From the NCBI RefSeq assembly GCF_001274935.1, contig NZ_LILC01000002.1, forward strand, positions 757,715-821,714: a stretch of 64,000 nt of DNA, written 5' to 3'. This DNA is from Priestia koreensis (GTDB lineage Bacteria; Bacillota; Bacilli; Bacillales; Bacillaceae_H). The notes below the pieces were generated by a model. That model searched no databases and was not told where the DNA came from. It worked only from the letters and a program-made list of their open reading frames with translations. The position numbers were made by a program, and so were the translations under genes. Shown in pieces: positions 17,923 through 26,881 of the stretch (position 1 is the stretch's first letter; every line of letters begins with the position of its first letter).

Positions 17923-18831
17923 TCAATTCGATTCCAAATGGTTATAGCGAATTGGGTTAACTTCTTCAAGATAGCGAATCATTTCACGTGTGGCATAGGA
18001 AAGGTAGTGTTCTTTTTTATAAATAATGCCGCCTTTCCATGGAATAACAGGGTTATGCAAAGACACAACGGACACTTTGCTCGAAGGGAACCTTGTACAA
18101 ATCGATTTAGGTAAAATAGAGATGCCGATTTTAGCTCCTACCATTTCACCAATAAAATCCCACTGCGAGCTCTCGAAAGCAATGTGCGGATCAAATCCTT
18201 GTTCGCGACATGCCTCGATAGTTATATCATGAACGGAAAAATGTTTATTAAACGTAATAAATGCTTCCTCTTTCAAATCCTTTAACGAAACGGCTTCTTC
18301 ATCAGCTAGGTGATGGGACTGAGACACAAGAAGCGCCATTTCTTCTTCAATAAAAGGAATCATATGGAGGGAAGGCTCATGGACCGGTAATACGGCTACC
18401 CCTAAATCTAACTGGCCGTCTAGTACTTGTTTTTCCACGATATGTGTACCTTGCTCGTACAAATCAATTGTAATGTCTGGATAGCGTTCCCGAAAACCAG
18501 CGATAATTTCAGCGAAAAAGACGGTTCCAACGACTGGAGGAATTCCAATGCGTATTTTTCCTTTTTTCATATGCACAATATTATAAAGAGACGAAGAAAT
18601 TTCTGCTCGAAGACCAATCATCTTTTCCGCTTTTTGTAACAAAATTTCTCCCGCATCTGTCAGCGCCATTTCCTTTGCGTTTCGGTCAAGTAAGATGACG
18701 TCGAGTTCCTCTTCAAGGTTTTTGATCATTTTACTAAGGCCAGGTTGTGAGACGTGCATGGCTTGTGCAGCCTTGGTAAAGCTTTTATGATGTGCAACAG
18801 CCATGAAATATTCTAGATGTTTAATGTCCAA
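17923..18831 (-). CDS. LysR-family transcriptional regulator
   Basis: A 302-residue LysR protein: N-terminal winged helix (DIKHLEYFMAVAHHKSFTKA, then SQPGLSKMIKNLEEELDV), helical linker and periplasmic-binding-like effector domain (GKIRIGIPPVVGTVFF, then LDLGVAVLPVHEP). It resembles CidR/YwbI-type regulators. I prefer TTG 18831 (GGGGG eight bases upstream, giving the usual short N-terminus); ATG 18846 is the alternative and lacks a binding site. It is divergent from the SDR gene, which it probably controls through the palindrome between them. Confidence 0.88.
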   Translation of the reverse strand: MDIKHLEYFMAVAHHKSFTKAAQAMHVSQPGLSKMIKNLEEELDVILLDRNAKEMALTDAGEILLQKAEKMIGLRAEISSSLYNIVHMKKGKIRIGIPPVVGTVFFAEIIAGFRERYPDITIDLYEQGTHIVEKQVLDGQLDLGVAVLPVHEPSLHMIPFIEEEMALLVSQSHHLADEEAVSLKDLKEEAFITFNKHFSVHDITIEACREQGFDPHIAFESSQWDFIGEMVGAKIGISILPKSICTRFPSSKVSVVSLHNPVIPWKGGIIYKKEHYLSYATREMIRYLEEVNPIRYNHLESN

Positions 18832-18852
18832 TGTAAGTACCCCCATAACGAA

Positions 18853-18866
18853 TGGTTATAGAACCA
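18853..18866. promoter_or_regulatory. candidate LysR operator in the divergent promoter
   Basis: TGGTTATAGAACCA, a TGGTT/AACCA inverted repeat of LysR T-N11-A form, lies 21 bases from the LysR start and about 80 from the SDR start. Confidence 0.5.
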
Positions 18867-18944
18867 ATAAATATTATCTATTTTATTTATACACAATCGA
18901 AGCGTAAAATAAAAGTGTGGTTAATTTAGATGGAGGTAATGATA

Positions 18945-19730
18945 ATGAATCAACTATTAAATCAAAAAGTAGCGCTCGTAACAGGAGCAGCGAGCGGTAT
19001 CGGTCTAGAAGTAGCTCGTGAATTCGCAAAAGAGGGCGCAAAAGTCGTTATTTCTGACTTAAATGAACAAGCAATCGAAAGCGCTGTTGCAGAACTTAAA
19101 AATGCAGGGTTTGATGCAACGGGAATTAAATGTGATGTAACAAAAGAAGAGGAAATTAAACAAGCGATTGAACATAGCGTCAGCACATACGGACGTTTAG
19201 ATATATTAATTAACAATGCAGGTATGCAATATGTATCTGAAATCGAGAAGTTTCCAACTGAAAAATTTGAATTACTCGTTAAAATTATGCTAACAGCACC
19301 ATTTGTAGCAACAAAGCATGCGTTCCCAATTATGAAAAAGCAAGGATTTGGTCGCATCATTAACATGGCATCAATCAACGGACTAATTGGCTTTGCTGGT
19401 AAAGCGGCTTACAACAGCTCAAAACATGGTGTGATTGGGTTAACAAAAGTAGCGGCACTTGAAGGAGCAGCTCACGGCATTACCGTTAATGCGCTTTGTC
19501 CTGGTTATGTAGATACACCACTTGTAAGAAATCAGCTTCAAGGTATTGCTGATACTCGCCATGTAGCGCTTGAAAAAGTATTAGAAGAAGTAATTTTCCC
19601 ATTAGTACCGCAAAAACGTTTAATTAGCGTTCAGGAAATTGCTGATTATGCGGTATTCCTAGCAAGTGACAAAGCAAAAGGTGTGACTGGACAAGCTGCC
19701 GTTCTTGATGGAGGATATACGGCTCAGTAA
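18945..19730 (+). CDS. 3-hydroxybutyrate dehydrogenase-like SDR
   Basis: A 261-residue short-chain dehydrogenase. TGAASGIG binds NAD(H), NNAG is the structural motif, and Ser (MASING) with Tyr and Lys (YNSSKHG) are the catalytic residues. The segment ALCPGYVDTPLVRNQLQ with the preceding GMQYVSEIEKFPTEKFE strongly recalls D-3-hydroxybutyrate dehydrogenase (B. subtilis YxjF), which oxidises 3-hydroxybutyrate to acetoacetate. GGAGGTAATGATA before ATG 18945 sets the start. Such an enzyme fits the reuse of polyhydroxybutyrate, but no PHB genes are in the window. Confidence 0.88.
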   Translation: MNQLLNQKVALVTGAASGIGLEVAREFAKEGAKVVISDLNEQAIESAVAELKNAGFDATGIKCDVTKEEEIKQAIEHSVSTYGRLDILINNAGMQYVSEIEKFPTEKFELLVKIMLTAPFVATKHAFPIMKKQGFGRIINMASINGLIGFAGKAAYNSSKHGVIGLTKVAALEGAAHGITVNALCPGYVDTPLVRNQLQGIADTRHVALEKVLEEVIFPLVPQKRLISVQEIADYAVFLASDKAKGVTGQAAVLDGGYTAQ

Positions 19731-19769
19731 GACAGTTTTGTACATGAATTTTAATAGGGTAGCAAAAGC

Positions 19770-19806
19770 TAGAGCTATGGCAATCAGTGTGCCATAGCTC
19801 TATTTG
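19770..19806 (+). terminator. Rho-independent terminator
   Basis: TAGAGCTATGGCA / TGCCATAGCTCTA perfect 13-base stem, followed by TTTG. Confidence 0.8.
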
Positions 19807-19880
19807 TATGTCATAAATGGTTTGCGCGAAAAAATAACGGGTAACGAACGTATAGAAAAAACAAGCAGGAGGTCTCAGCT

Positions 19881-20891
19881 ATGGAAAAGACAAAAATCGG
19901 TACATCAGACGTCGAAGCATCGCGAATTGGTCTCGGAACGTGGGCCATCGGAGGATGGATGTGGGGAGGATCTGATGAAAGAGAATCAATTAAAACGATC
20001 CACTCTGCACTTGATAAAGGCATTACGTTTATTGACACAGCTGCTGTATATGGCTTTGGAAATTCAGAAGAGATTGTTGGAAAAGCGATTAAAGAGTATG
20101 GTAATCGAGATAACATCGTAATTGCGACCAAAACCGCGCTTGATTGGACGAAGGGTGATCAGCCAGAACCATTTCGTAATGCTTCCAAAGAGCGTATTTA
20201 TAAAGAAATTAAGGATTCTCTTCATCGTTTGCAAACGAACTATATTGATCTGTATCAGGTGCACTGGCCAGATCCACATACGCCAATTTCTGAAACCGCT
20301 GCTGCGATGAAAGAACTATATGATGAAGGATTAATTCGCGCCATTGGTGTGAGTAATTTTTCAACGGAACAGATGGAGGAATTTAAGCAGGTGGCTCCGC
20401 TTCATTCCGTACAGCCACCTTACAACCTGTTTGAACGTGACATTGAGAAAGATATTTTACCTTACGCCCATAAAAATAATATTGCTACGATTCTTTATGG
20501 AAGCTTATGCCGAGGCCTGCTATCAGGAAAAATGAGCGCTGACCGTCAATTTGACGGAGATGATTTACGTAACAATGATCCGAAATTTCAGCAACCGAAT
20601 TTTGATCATTATCTCGCAGCCGTCCATGACCTTGATCAGCTAGCGAAAGATCGCTACGGAAAAACGGTTTTACATTTAGCCGTACGTTGGATTTTAGATC
20701 AGCCAGGAGCAAGTGTCGCACTATGGGGAGCGCGCCGACCTGATCAAGTAGACGTAGTAGGAGAAATGGTTGATTTTCATGTTGACGACGAAACGAAAAA
20801 GGATATTGATCAAATCTTAAACAAGCATGTTCCAAACCCAATTGGTCCTGAATTTATGGCTCCTCCTTCAAAAGAGGAAATAGAAGGATAA
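19881..20891 (+). CDS. aldo/keto reductase
   Basis: A 336-residue NADPH-dependent aldo/keto reductase (TIM barrel). The tetrad is visible: Asp in FIDTAAVYGFG, Tyr in the same motif, Lys in IATKTALDW and His in LYQVHWPDPHTP; GVSNFSTEQME and the C-terminal ALWGARRPDQVDVV cofactor loop are also typical. It is related to the IolS/YhdN group. AGGAGG precedes ATG 19881 by about 10 bases. Monocistronic with its own terminator. Substrate unknown. Confidence 0.9.
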   Translation: MEKTKIGTSDVEASRIGLGTWAIGGWMWGGSDERESIKTIHSALDKGITFIDTAAVYGFGNSEEIVGKAIKEYGNRDNIVIATKTALDWTKGDQPEPFRNASKERIYKEIKDSLHRLQTNYIDLYQVHWPDPHTPISETAAAMKELYDEGLIRAIGVSNFSTEQMEEFKQVAPLHSVQPPYNLFERDIEKDILPYAHKNNIATILYGSLCRGLLSGKMSADRQFDGDDLRNNDPKFQQPNFDHYLAAVHDLDQLAKDRYGKTVLHLAVRWILDQPGASVALWGARRPDQVDVVGEMVDFHVDDETKKDIDQILNKHVPNPIGPEFMAPPSKEEIEG

Positions 20892-20908
20892 CAAATAGGA
20901 ATAGAAAG

Positions 20909-20942
20909 AAAAGTCCAATTTTTATTATTGGGCTTTTTTTTT
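20909..20942 (+). terminator. Rho-independent terminator
   Basis: AAGTCCAAT / ATTGGGCTT stem with one wobble pair and nine or more T. Confidence 0.8.
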
Positions 20943-21136
20943 GTATTGGTTCACATCTGGTTTAGTTATTTTTTACCATTTTGTATTTGGAGATCGGAAA
21001 AACTCGAACGATTTATAGGAATGTTCTACTAGAGAAAAAATATAGGAGAAGGATTTTTAAATTCCAGAAGATATAGGAGCTTGTTCCTATTTGTAAAAAC
21101 GTGGAATTTATTAATTATCAGAAAATAAAAAATATA

Positions 21137-21165
21137 TTGACTTATATTGGTAAGCTGATTAAGAT
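21137..21165 (+). promoter_or_regulatory. promoter of the 15-gene catabolic operon
   Basis: TTGACT (21137-21142), 17-base spacer, TAAGAT (21160-21165), about 75 bases before the first gene. A TAGGA-N6-TCCTA inverted repeat lies about 50 bases upstream and could be an operator for the cluster's GntR protein. The rest of 20943-21240 shows no gene. Confidence 0.5.
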
Positions 21166-21240
21166 GAAATTGAGTACCAGATATGAACCAGAACATCCAG
21201 GAGTTGTTAAAAAAGAGACAAAAAGGGGAGGAACAATGAA

Positions 21241-22506
21241 ATGCTGAGGAAAAAAGTAGGGATATGGTTCTGTTTGCTTGTATTGGTGTTTTCTCTGGCA
21301 GCATGTTCGAGTGACAAAAAAGCATCTGGCGATAACAAGGTAAATGAAAAGGCCACATTAACTGTCTGGATTCATCCGTATGTTGGAAAAGATTTAAAGG
21401 ATCAGCAAACAAAAGTCTTTGATAACATTGCAAAGGATTTTAAAAAGAAACATCCGAAAGTAACAGTGAAGTTTCAAGAAATTCCGTGGGCAAATCGCGA
21501 GCAAAAGATTTTAACGGCGCTATCTGCGAATCAAGGACCAGACGTATTCTATCTGATTCCTGATATGATGGCACAATTTGCCGATAAAAAGCTCTTAACG
21601 CCACTCGATCAATATTTAGGAAAAGACTGGGGGAAAGATGATTTCTCTCAAACAGCTTTAGAAGCTGTGACGTATGATAAGAAAATCTACGGTTTACCAA
21701 TGCTTCGTGAGTCAATGGCAAACTTTTATAATACGAAAATCCTAAAAGAAATTGGCGGCGATCCAAATAATCTGCCGAAGACGTGGGATGAGTTTGATGA
21801 GCTCGGTCAAAAAGCAGTTGATAAAGGGTACTTTGCACGTAATTTTGAAGGGTCAAATACGCCAAACGCAACGCTTTATCCATTCATTTGGCAAGCGGGT
21901 GGAGACATTCTTGATAAAGACGGAAAAGTTATTATCAATAATGAAGCAGGTGTAAAAGCATTTACAAAAATTAACGACTGGTACAAAAAAGGCTTTATCC
22001 CGAAAGATTCCATTAGCGCAGCTGATCATTTCACACCGTTCGTTGAAGGGAAGCTGTTAGCTGTATTTGGCTCTGGAGCAACTCTTTCTGCGCTACGTGC
22101 AAAAGGAATGAATGACTTCGTTGTCGGTCCTCCTTTAAAAGACAAAGAAGAAGCGACGTTTGGAACGACAGGAATGTTTGTTATTCCAGCAAACTCTGAA
22201 AATAAGAAGCTAGCAGCTGAATTTATTGAAACAATGACGAGCAAGGAAAACTCAATGGAGTTTAATAAACTAACGAAATACATTCCAGCTCGCGAATCAG
22301 CATCTAGTATCTTTGATGAAGATCCAGCAATGAAACAGCTTGCAAGCTATACGGATATTACAAAGCCAGGCGTAATGAGTCCTGTTGCTCGTACAATTAT
22401 TCCGAAGGTTCAAGCTGAAATGCAAGCAATGCTTGAAGGAAACAAAACGCCTAAAGAAGCGGCTGATGCAGCAGCGAAGGCAATTGAAAGTGAACTGAAA
22501 AAGTAA
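21241..22506 (+). CDS. ABC transporter solute-binding lipoprotein (family 1)
   Basis: A 421-residue lipoprotein. The signal LVLVFSLAAC gives a lipobox with Cys at residue 21, so the mature protein is anchored to the outer face of the membrane. The body is a family-1 sugar-binding protein (TLTVWIHPYVGKD, then ALSANQGPDVFYLIPDMMAQ, WQAGGDILDKDGK, GTTGMFVIPANSENKKLAAE). It captures the carbohydrate for the two permeases downstream. Start is ATG 21241 after GGGGAGG; an out-of-frame ATG lies five bases earlier. First gene of the operon; the hairpins after it probably keep its transcript more abundant than the rest. Confidence 0.9.
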   Translation: MLRKKVGIWFCLLVLVFSLAACSSDKKASGDNKVNEKATLTVWIHPYVGKDLKDQQTKVFDNIAKDFKKKHPKVTVKFQEIPWANREQKILTALSANQGPDVFYLIPDMMAQFADKKLLTPLDQYLGKDWGKDDFSQTALEAVTYDKKIYGLPMLRESMANFYNTKILKEIGGDPNNLPKTWDEFDELGQKAVDKGYFARNFEGSNTPNATLYPFIWQAGGDILDKDGKVIINNEAGVKAFTKINDWYKKGFIPKDSISAADHFTPFVEGKLLAVFGSGATLSALRAKGMNDFVVGPPLKDKEEATFGTTGMFVIPANSENKKLAAEFIETMTSKENSMEFNKLTKYIPARESASSIFDEDPAMKQLASYTDITKPGVMSPVARTIIPKVQAEMQAMLEGNKTPKEAADAAAKAIESELKK

Positions 22507-22534
22507 TCGTTCATTGAGTACAATGAATGACCTG

Positions 22535-22630
22535 TCACCCGAGATGTTAGGACGCTCGGGTGATGCTATTAAAAAGGATGTATTGAACTCTTTTGTGTAA
22601 AACCACTTTTTACATAAAGGAGTTCAATAC
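22535..22630 (+). promoter_or_regulatory. two intercistronic hairpins between binding protein and permease
   Basis: TCACCCGAG / CTCGGGTGA (22535-22563) is followed by GTATTGAACTC (22580-22590) / GAGTTCAATAC (22620-22630), whose loop holds a further GTAAAA/TTTTAC pairing. Neither has a long T run, so they look like mRNA-stabilising or attenuating structures rather than full terminators. Confidence 0.6.
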
Positions 22631-22655
22631 AACTACTACAAAAGGGGGATCAGGC

Positions 22656-23600
22656 ATGGGTCAACCGAATCCAAGCTATGATACGGCAACTGTAAAAACA
22701 TCCACTCCAACGCAGAGTAAATGGAAAAAGCACTGGAGCCAGTATGGGATCGTTTATATTTTTTTAGTACCTATTTTAATTCACTTTATGATCTTTCAAA
22801 TTTTCCCCATCCTTTTTAGTTTTTACATTACGTTTATGGACTGGCCGATTATTGGGGAAGCAGAGTTTGTGGGGCTGAAAAACTGGCTGAATTTTTTCTC
22901 GGATGAATTAGCGTGGAAAGCAATCGGAAATACGCTTTTATTCTCGTTATACTATATTATTCCAACGATGGCACTAGGGTTGTTTCTTGCCCTATTAATT
23001 AACAGTGGAAAAAAAGGAACGGGATTTTTTAAAGGGGTCTTTTTCCTTCCGGTTGTTACATCATTTGTCGTCATCTCGGGGATCTGGTCGTGGCTATTTA
23101 ATGGAACAGATAGCGGAATGGTGAACTCATTTCTTCATTTATTAGGCATTCCTCCGCAGCTGTTCTTCTCAAGCTCGAAGCAAGCGCTTGTTGTGCTAGC
23201 AGGATTAAGCGTATTTAAAGTGTGCGGCAGTACGATGATTTACTACTATGCAGGTCTTCAGTCAATTCCTGCGGAGCTATACGAGGCGGGCAGAATCGAC
23301 GGGGCTTCCTCCTGGAACTTATTTTGGAAAATTACGTTTCCGCTTTTATTACCCGTTCATTTTTACGTGGCGATTATTACAACGATTGGTTCGTTTCAAA
23401 TTTTTGATTCGGCCTTCCTATTAACATCAGGTGGCCCAGATTATTCGACGACTACCATTGTGTATTACTTGTATCAAGAAGGCTTTACATCACTTCGATT
23501 AGGCTATGCAAGTGTACTCGCGTATATTTTATTCTTCATCATTTTTATCATTTCGTTGATTCAGCGAAAATTCGTGGGAAAAGAAGTTACCTACAAATAA
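22656..23600 (+). CDS. ABC transporter permease (MalF/UgpA type)
   Basis: A 314-residue membrane protein with six membrane segments starting near residue 30 (GIVYIFLVPILIHFMIFQIF). The EAA loop that contacts the ATPase is LQSIPAELYEAGRIDGASSW, with the following FPLLLPV. GGGGGAT before ATG 22656 sets the start. It pairs with the next permease to form the membrane channel for the sugar bound by the lipoprotein. No ATPase gene lies in the operon; a shared ATPase such as MsmX probably serves it. Confidence 0.9.
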   Translation: MGQPNPSYDTATVKTSTPTQSKWKKHWSQYGIVYIFLVPILIHFMIFQIFPILFSFYITFMDWPIIGEAEFVGLKNWLNFFSDELAWKAIGNTLLFSLYYIIPTMALGLFLALLINSGKKGTGFFKGVFFLPVVTSFVVISGIWSWLFNGTDSGMVNSFLHLLGIPPQLFFSSSKQALVVLAGLSVFKVCGSTMIYYYAGLQSIPAELYEAGRIDGASSWNLFWKITFPLLLPVHFYVAIITTIGSFQIFDSAFLLTSGGPDYSTTTIVYYLYQEGFTSLRLGYASVLAYILFFIIFIISLIQRKFVGKEVTYK

Positions 23601-23613
23601 TGGAGGGGATTTT

Positions 23614-24426
23614 ATGGTTCGAGCATCGAAATGGGTATATGTCCCACTGGCTATATTTGGTATTCTGTTTTTAATCCCGTTTCTCATTATGATTGTGGGT
23701 GCACTAGTAAATATGCAGATCCCGATTGGGAATCCACTGCTTTGGTTGAAGGAACAGGCGCTTACAATTGGAAATTTCATTTACATTTTAGATAATGCAC
23801 AATTTCTAAGGTGGATTTTTAACTCACTTGTCATCACCATTATCCCGGTTTTTTCACAAATGTTTTTCGCAGCTATACTAGGCTATATTTTTGCGAAAAA
23901 GAAATTTCCTGGGCGTGAGGCAATTTTCTGGATCATGATGGCTGTCGTGATGCTTCCAAGTCAGCTGCTTATTATTCCGCGTTACATCATGTTTAGTGAA
24001 TTTGGCTGGATTAACACGTACTGGCCGCTTATCGTTCCAGAGATATGGGGAATTCTAGGCGTATTTTTCGTCAGGCAGTTTATGATGACGCTACCGAAGG
24101 ATTTAGAAGAGGCGGCTTATATGGATGGTGCAAGCGACTTTACCGTATTTTTTCGCATCTTATTGCCGCTAGCAAAGCCCGTCATTGCAACAGTCGGGAC
24201 GTTCGCTTTCATTGGGAACTGGAATGATTTGTTAACGCCACTCATTTTTACCACAAGCGAAAATATGTATCCAGTCACAGTCGGACTCGCATCCCTTTTA
24301 ACGAAAGAAGGAAACTTTGGTGTAGAGATGGCGGGATCGGTGCTATCCTTTGTTCCAACATTCTTGATCTTCATTTTCTTCCAACGTTATTTTGTAAAAG
24401 GAATTGCGCTTTCCGGTCTAAAGTAG
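23614..24426 (+). CDS. ABC transporter permease (MalG/UgpE type)
   Basis: A 270-residue permease with six membrane segments. The EAA motif is LPKDLEEAAYMDGASDFTVF followed by RILLPLAKPV, and the C-terminus RYFVKGIALSGLK is the canonical end of MalG-type proteins. GGAGGGG precedes ATG 23614, 13 bases after the previous stop. Second half of the heterodimeric channel for sugar import. Confidence 0.9.
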   Translation: MVRASKWVYVPLAIFGILFLIPFLIMIVGALVNMQIPIGNPLLWLKEQALTIGNFIYILDNAQFLRWIFNSLVITIIPVFSQMFFAAILGYIFAKKKFPGREAIFWIMMAVVMLPSQLLIIPRYIMFSEFGWINTYWPLIVPEIWGILGVFFVRQFMMTLPKDLEEAAYMDGASDFTVFFRILLPLAKPVIATVGTFAFIGNWNDLLTPLIFTTSENMYPVTVGLASLLTKEGNFGVEMAGSVLSFVPTFLIFIFFQRYFVKGIALSGLK

Positions 24427-24453
24427 AAATTTATTAATAGAGGTGTCACAACA

Positions 24454-25863
24454 ATGGGTGAGAAAAAAAGTCGTGAGCAGTTTAAACAATTGCTTGATCA
24501 TTTTGTAACAAGTATTCGAGAACAAATTTTAAACGGAGAACTTGAGGTTGGCGAGTATTTACCGTCTGAGCTTATTTTAGCGGAGCGTTTTTCTCTCAGT
24601 AAAAATTCCGTACGCAAAGGGCTTGATGAGCTTGTGAATGAAGGGCTCATCATGAAAAAGTCACGAGTAGGAAATATTGTGGCATCAAGTCAGCTTATTG
24701 AAAAGGTCGTGCTTCGAGTAGGATACTATCCATCTCTTGAAAAAGAAGCCTCTTTTTTAACATTGGTGGAGAAGTTTGAAAAGAAGCACGCTCATATAAA
24801 AGTACAGCCGATTGCCTTACCGTATGATCACTATCATCAAACGGTACGAGATTTCTTTAAAAATGATTTAGTAGACGTAGTGACGATTAACTATAACGAT
24901 TTCCGAGAATTTAAAAGTGGACCAAAGGAGTTATTCGAACCGTTTGATTGGAATGATGACGTCTATCCCTTTTTGCAAGAAGGGTTTCGTCAGGATCACT
25001 TATACGTGATGCCGTTTATCTTCTCACCAATTGTGCTGTGCTACAACCAACAGCACTTTAGAGAGAGGGGTCTTTCCTTCCCAGATAGCAGCTGGACATG
25101 GGATGATTTATTGAGAGCAGCCAATCAATTAACGGCAGGTAGTGGACATCAGCACGGGTTTTATTTTCATCCGCTGTCTGTTAACAGATGGCCCATTTTC
25201 TTGCTGCAAAACCAAGTGTACTTTTCTCGTGATGCAGACGGGGAAGTGCAGTTTGATGAAAAAAAATTAATTGAAAGCATTCACGTCTGCCGTAATATTT
25301 TTGAAGAGCAGGGCATGATGCAGAATTTCTTGTCTGACAGTGATACGGATGCAGAGCAGCTTTTTGCTGAACAAAACGTTTCAATGATCCTTGCGTCCTA
25401 TTTTAGTCTCAATGAAATGAAAGAGCATCTCATTCAGTATGATATTGCACCACTTCCTTATTTTTCAGACGCACGTACGTTGCTATTAGCGATCGGTTTT
25501 GCGGTCAATAAAACGTCATTGAAACGAGACATTGCCAAGCAATTCGTTGAGTATATGACGTCTGAAGAAGCGCAGGATACGATTCGACGCGAAACGCTGA
25601 GCCTTCCAAGTATGAAGAAAGTAGCCGAAATGAGCGGGGGGGAACGGGTGTTTCATCCGTCTCGTTATTCACTATTTCGTGAAATTATCCCGACGTACCG
25701 CTGGTATACCGATTTGGGCGTTCGGTTTCACGAGCTTCGTGAAATGAAAAATGAGCTTCGTCTCTATTGGTCTGGTTTGACAAACGAAGAGCTTTTTTGC
25801 AAACGCTTAAGGGCAAAGCTATCTCCATCTCAAAAGGAATGGACACAAATAGGAAGAGGGTGA
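24454..25863 (+). CDS. GntR DNA-binding domain fused to a solute-binding-protein domain
   Basis: A 469-residue regulator with an unusual architecture. Residues 10-75 are a GntR winged helix (VTSIREQILNGELEVGEYLP, then ELILAERFSLSKNSVRKGLD and SRVGNIV). From about residue 88 to the end it follows an extracellular solute-binding protein fold (FEKKHAHIKVQPIALPYDHY, VVTINYNDF, SSWTWDDLLRAANQLTAG, IGFAVNKTSLKRDIAKQFVE). There is no signal peptide or membrane segment, so the sugar-binding module works in the cytoplasm as ligand sensor. It sits straight after the transporter genes and most likely controls this operon. AGAGGTG precedes ATG 24454. Confidence 0.85.
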   Translation: MGEKKSREQFKQLLDHFVTSIREQILNGELEVGEYLPSELILAERFSLSKNSVRKGLDELVNEGLIMKKSRVGNIVASSQLIEKVVLRVGYYPSLEKEASFLTLVEKFEKKHAHIKVQPIALPYDHYHQTVRDFFKNDLVDVVTINYNDFREFKSGPKELFEPFDWNDDVYPFLQEGFRQDHLYVMPFIFSPIVLCYNQQHFRERGLSFPDSSWTWDDLLRAANQLTAGSGHQHGFYFHPLSVNRWPIFLLQNQVYFSRDADGEVQFDEKKLIESIHVCRNIFEEQGMMQNFLSDSDTDAEQLFAEQNVSMILASYFSLNEMKEHLIQYDIAPLPYFSDARTLLLAIGFAVNKTSLKRDIAKQFVEYMTSEEAQDTIRRETLSLPSMKKVAEMSGGERVFHPSRYSLFREIIPTYRWYTDLGVRFHELREMKNELRLYWSGLTNEELFCKRLRAKLSPSQKEWTQIGRG

Positions 25864-25867
25864 AGCA

Positions 25868-26881
25868 TTGAAAACAATCATTGCCAATAACCGACAAGTT
25901 CAAATTGTAGACGAGAACATTCCGAAAGTGGTTGCGGACTACGTACTGATTAAAACTGTTTTTTCAGTCATCAGCCCAGGGACTGAAATCAGTATGCTTA
26001 CTCAGAGTGAAGGCCAGCGCTTCGCTTTGGGGTATAGTGCTCTAGGAAAAATAATAGAATGTGGAGATGGAACGGAGCCCTTCCAAAAGGGAGATTTAAT
26101 CGCCTGCTACGGAGCCCCTTATGTGCGTCACTCTGAATATTTGCTTGTACCGAAAACGCTGTGCCGAAAAATTCCGGCTTCGGTAGATCCAAAAGAAGGA
26201 GCTCTTGGTGGTCTAGGTGCGATTGCCATTCACGCGCTTCGCATTGCGAATCTACAGTTTGGGGAGACAGCTATTGTAGCGGGTTTAGGGATTTTAGGGC
26301 AGCTTCTTGCTCAAATTGCACACGCCGCATCTTATCAAGTCATTCCGTACGACATCTCACCAGAGCGCGCATCACAGTTTCAAAGCATTACCGGAATTAA
26401 AAGTATGACGACAGCAGAACAGTTAGAGGATCAGATTCAGCGTCAAACGGAGGGCCAAGGAGCAGATGCCGTATTCCTATGTGCAGGTGGAAAGAAATCT
26501 TCGTTAACAACCGACAGCTTGAAGTGGATACGTGATAAAGGAAAGGTCATTATTGTAGGTGACATTGAGCCTCTGTTTCCACGAAATCTAATGTTCTCGA
26601 AAGAAGCACAAATTTTAATTTCACGTGCCGGAGGGCCGGGAAGGTACGATCCGATTTACGAAAAGAATGCCGTTGATTATCCGTACGGATTTGTACGCTG
26701 GACAGAAGGACGAAACGTAGGTGAATATTTAAGGCTTCTTGCGCAAAAAAAAATAAACGTCACGCCATACGTTCAAGAAGTCACGCTGCTAGAGAAGGTG
26801 GAAGAGGCATTTCAGTCGCTCATGACGAATCATCAGTCTCTTACCAAGGTCATTCAGTATGAGGAAGGAGTAGATGTATGA
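25868..26881 (+). CDS. zinc-type MDR (alcohol dehydrogenase-like) oxidoreductase
   Basis: A 337-residue medium-chain dehydrogenase. SVISPGTEISML is typical of the bi-domain/threonine dehydrogenase-like subgroup; the Rossmann motif is VAGLGILGQLLAQIAH, and AVFLCAGGKKSS follows. The catalytic-zinc Cys-His pattern of classical ADHs is not obvious, so the metal dependence is doubtful. GAGGGTGAAG before TTG 25868 sets the start, five bases after the regulator. It overlaps the next gene by four bases. Expected to oxidise or reduce a hydroxyl of the imported compound. Confidence 0.8.
   Translation: MKTIIANNRQVQIVDENIPKVVADYVLIKTVFSVISPGTEISMLTQSEGQRFALGYSALGKIIECGDGTEPFQKGDLIACYGAPYVRHSEYLLVPKTLCRKIPASVDPKEGALGGLGAIAIHALRIANLQFGETAIVAGLGILGQLLAQIAHAASYQVIPYDISPERASQFQSITGIKSMTTAEQLEDQIQRQTEGQGADAVFLCAGGKKSSLTTDSLKWIRDKGKVIIVGDIEPLFPRNLMFSKEAQILISRAGGPGRYDPIYEKNAVDYPYGFVRWTEGRNVGEYLRLLAQKKINVTPYVQEVTLLEKVEEAFQSLMTNHQSLTKVIQYEEGVDV

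Noticed and set aside
19804..20131. 105-106-codon frames overlapping the start of the aldo/keto reductase
   Set aside because: Out-of-frame shadows of the reductase gene and its leader.
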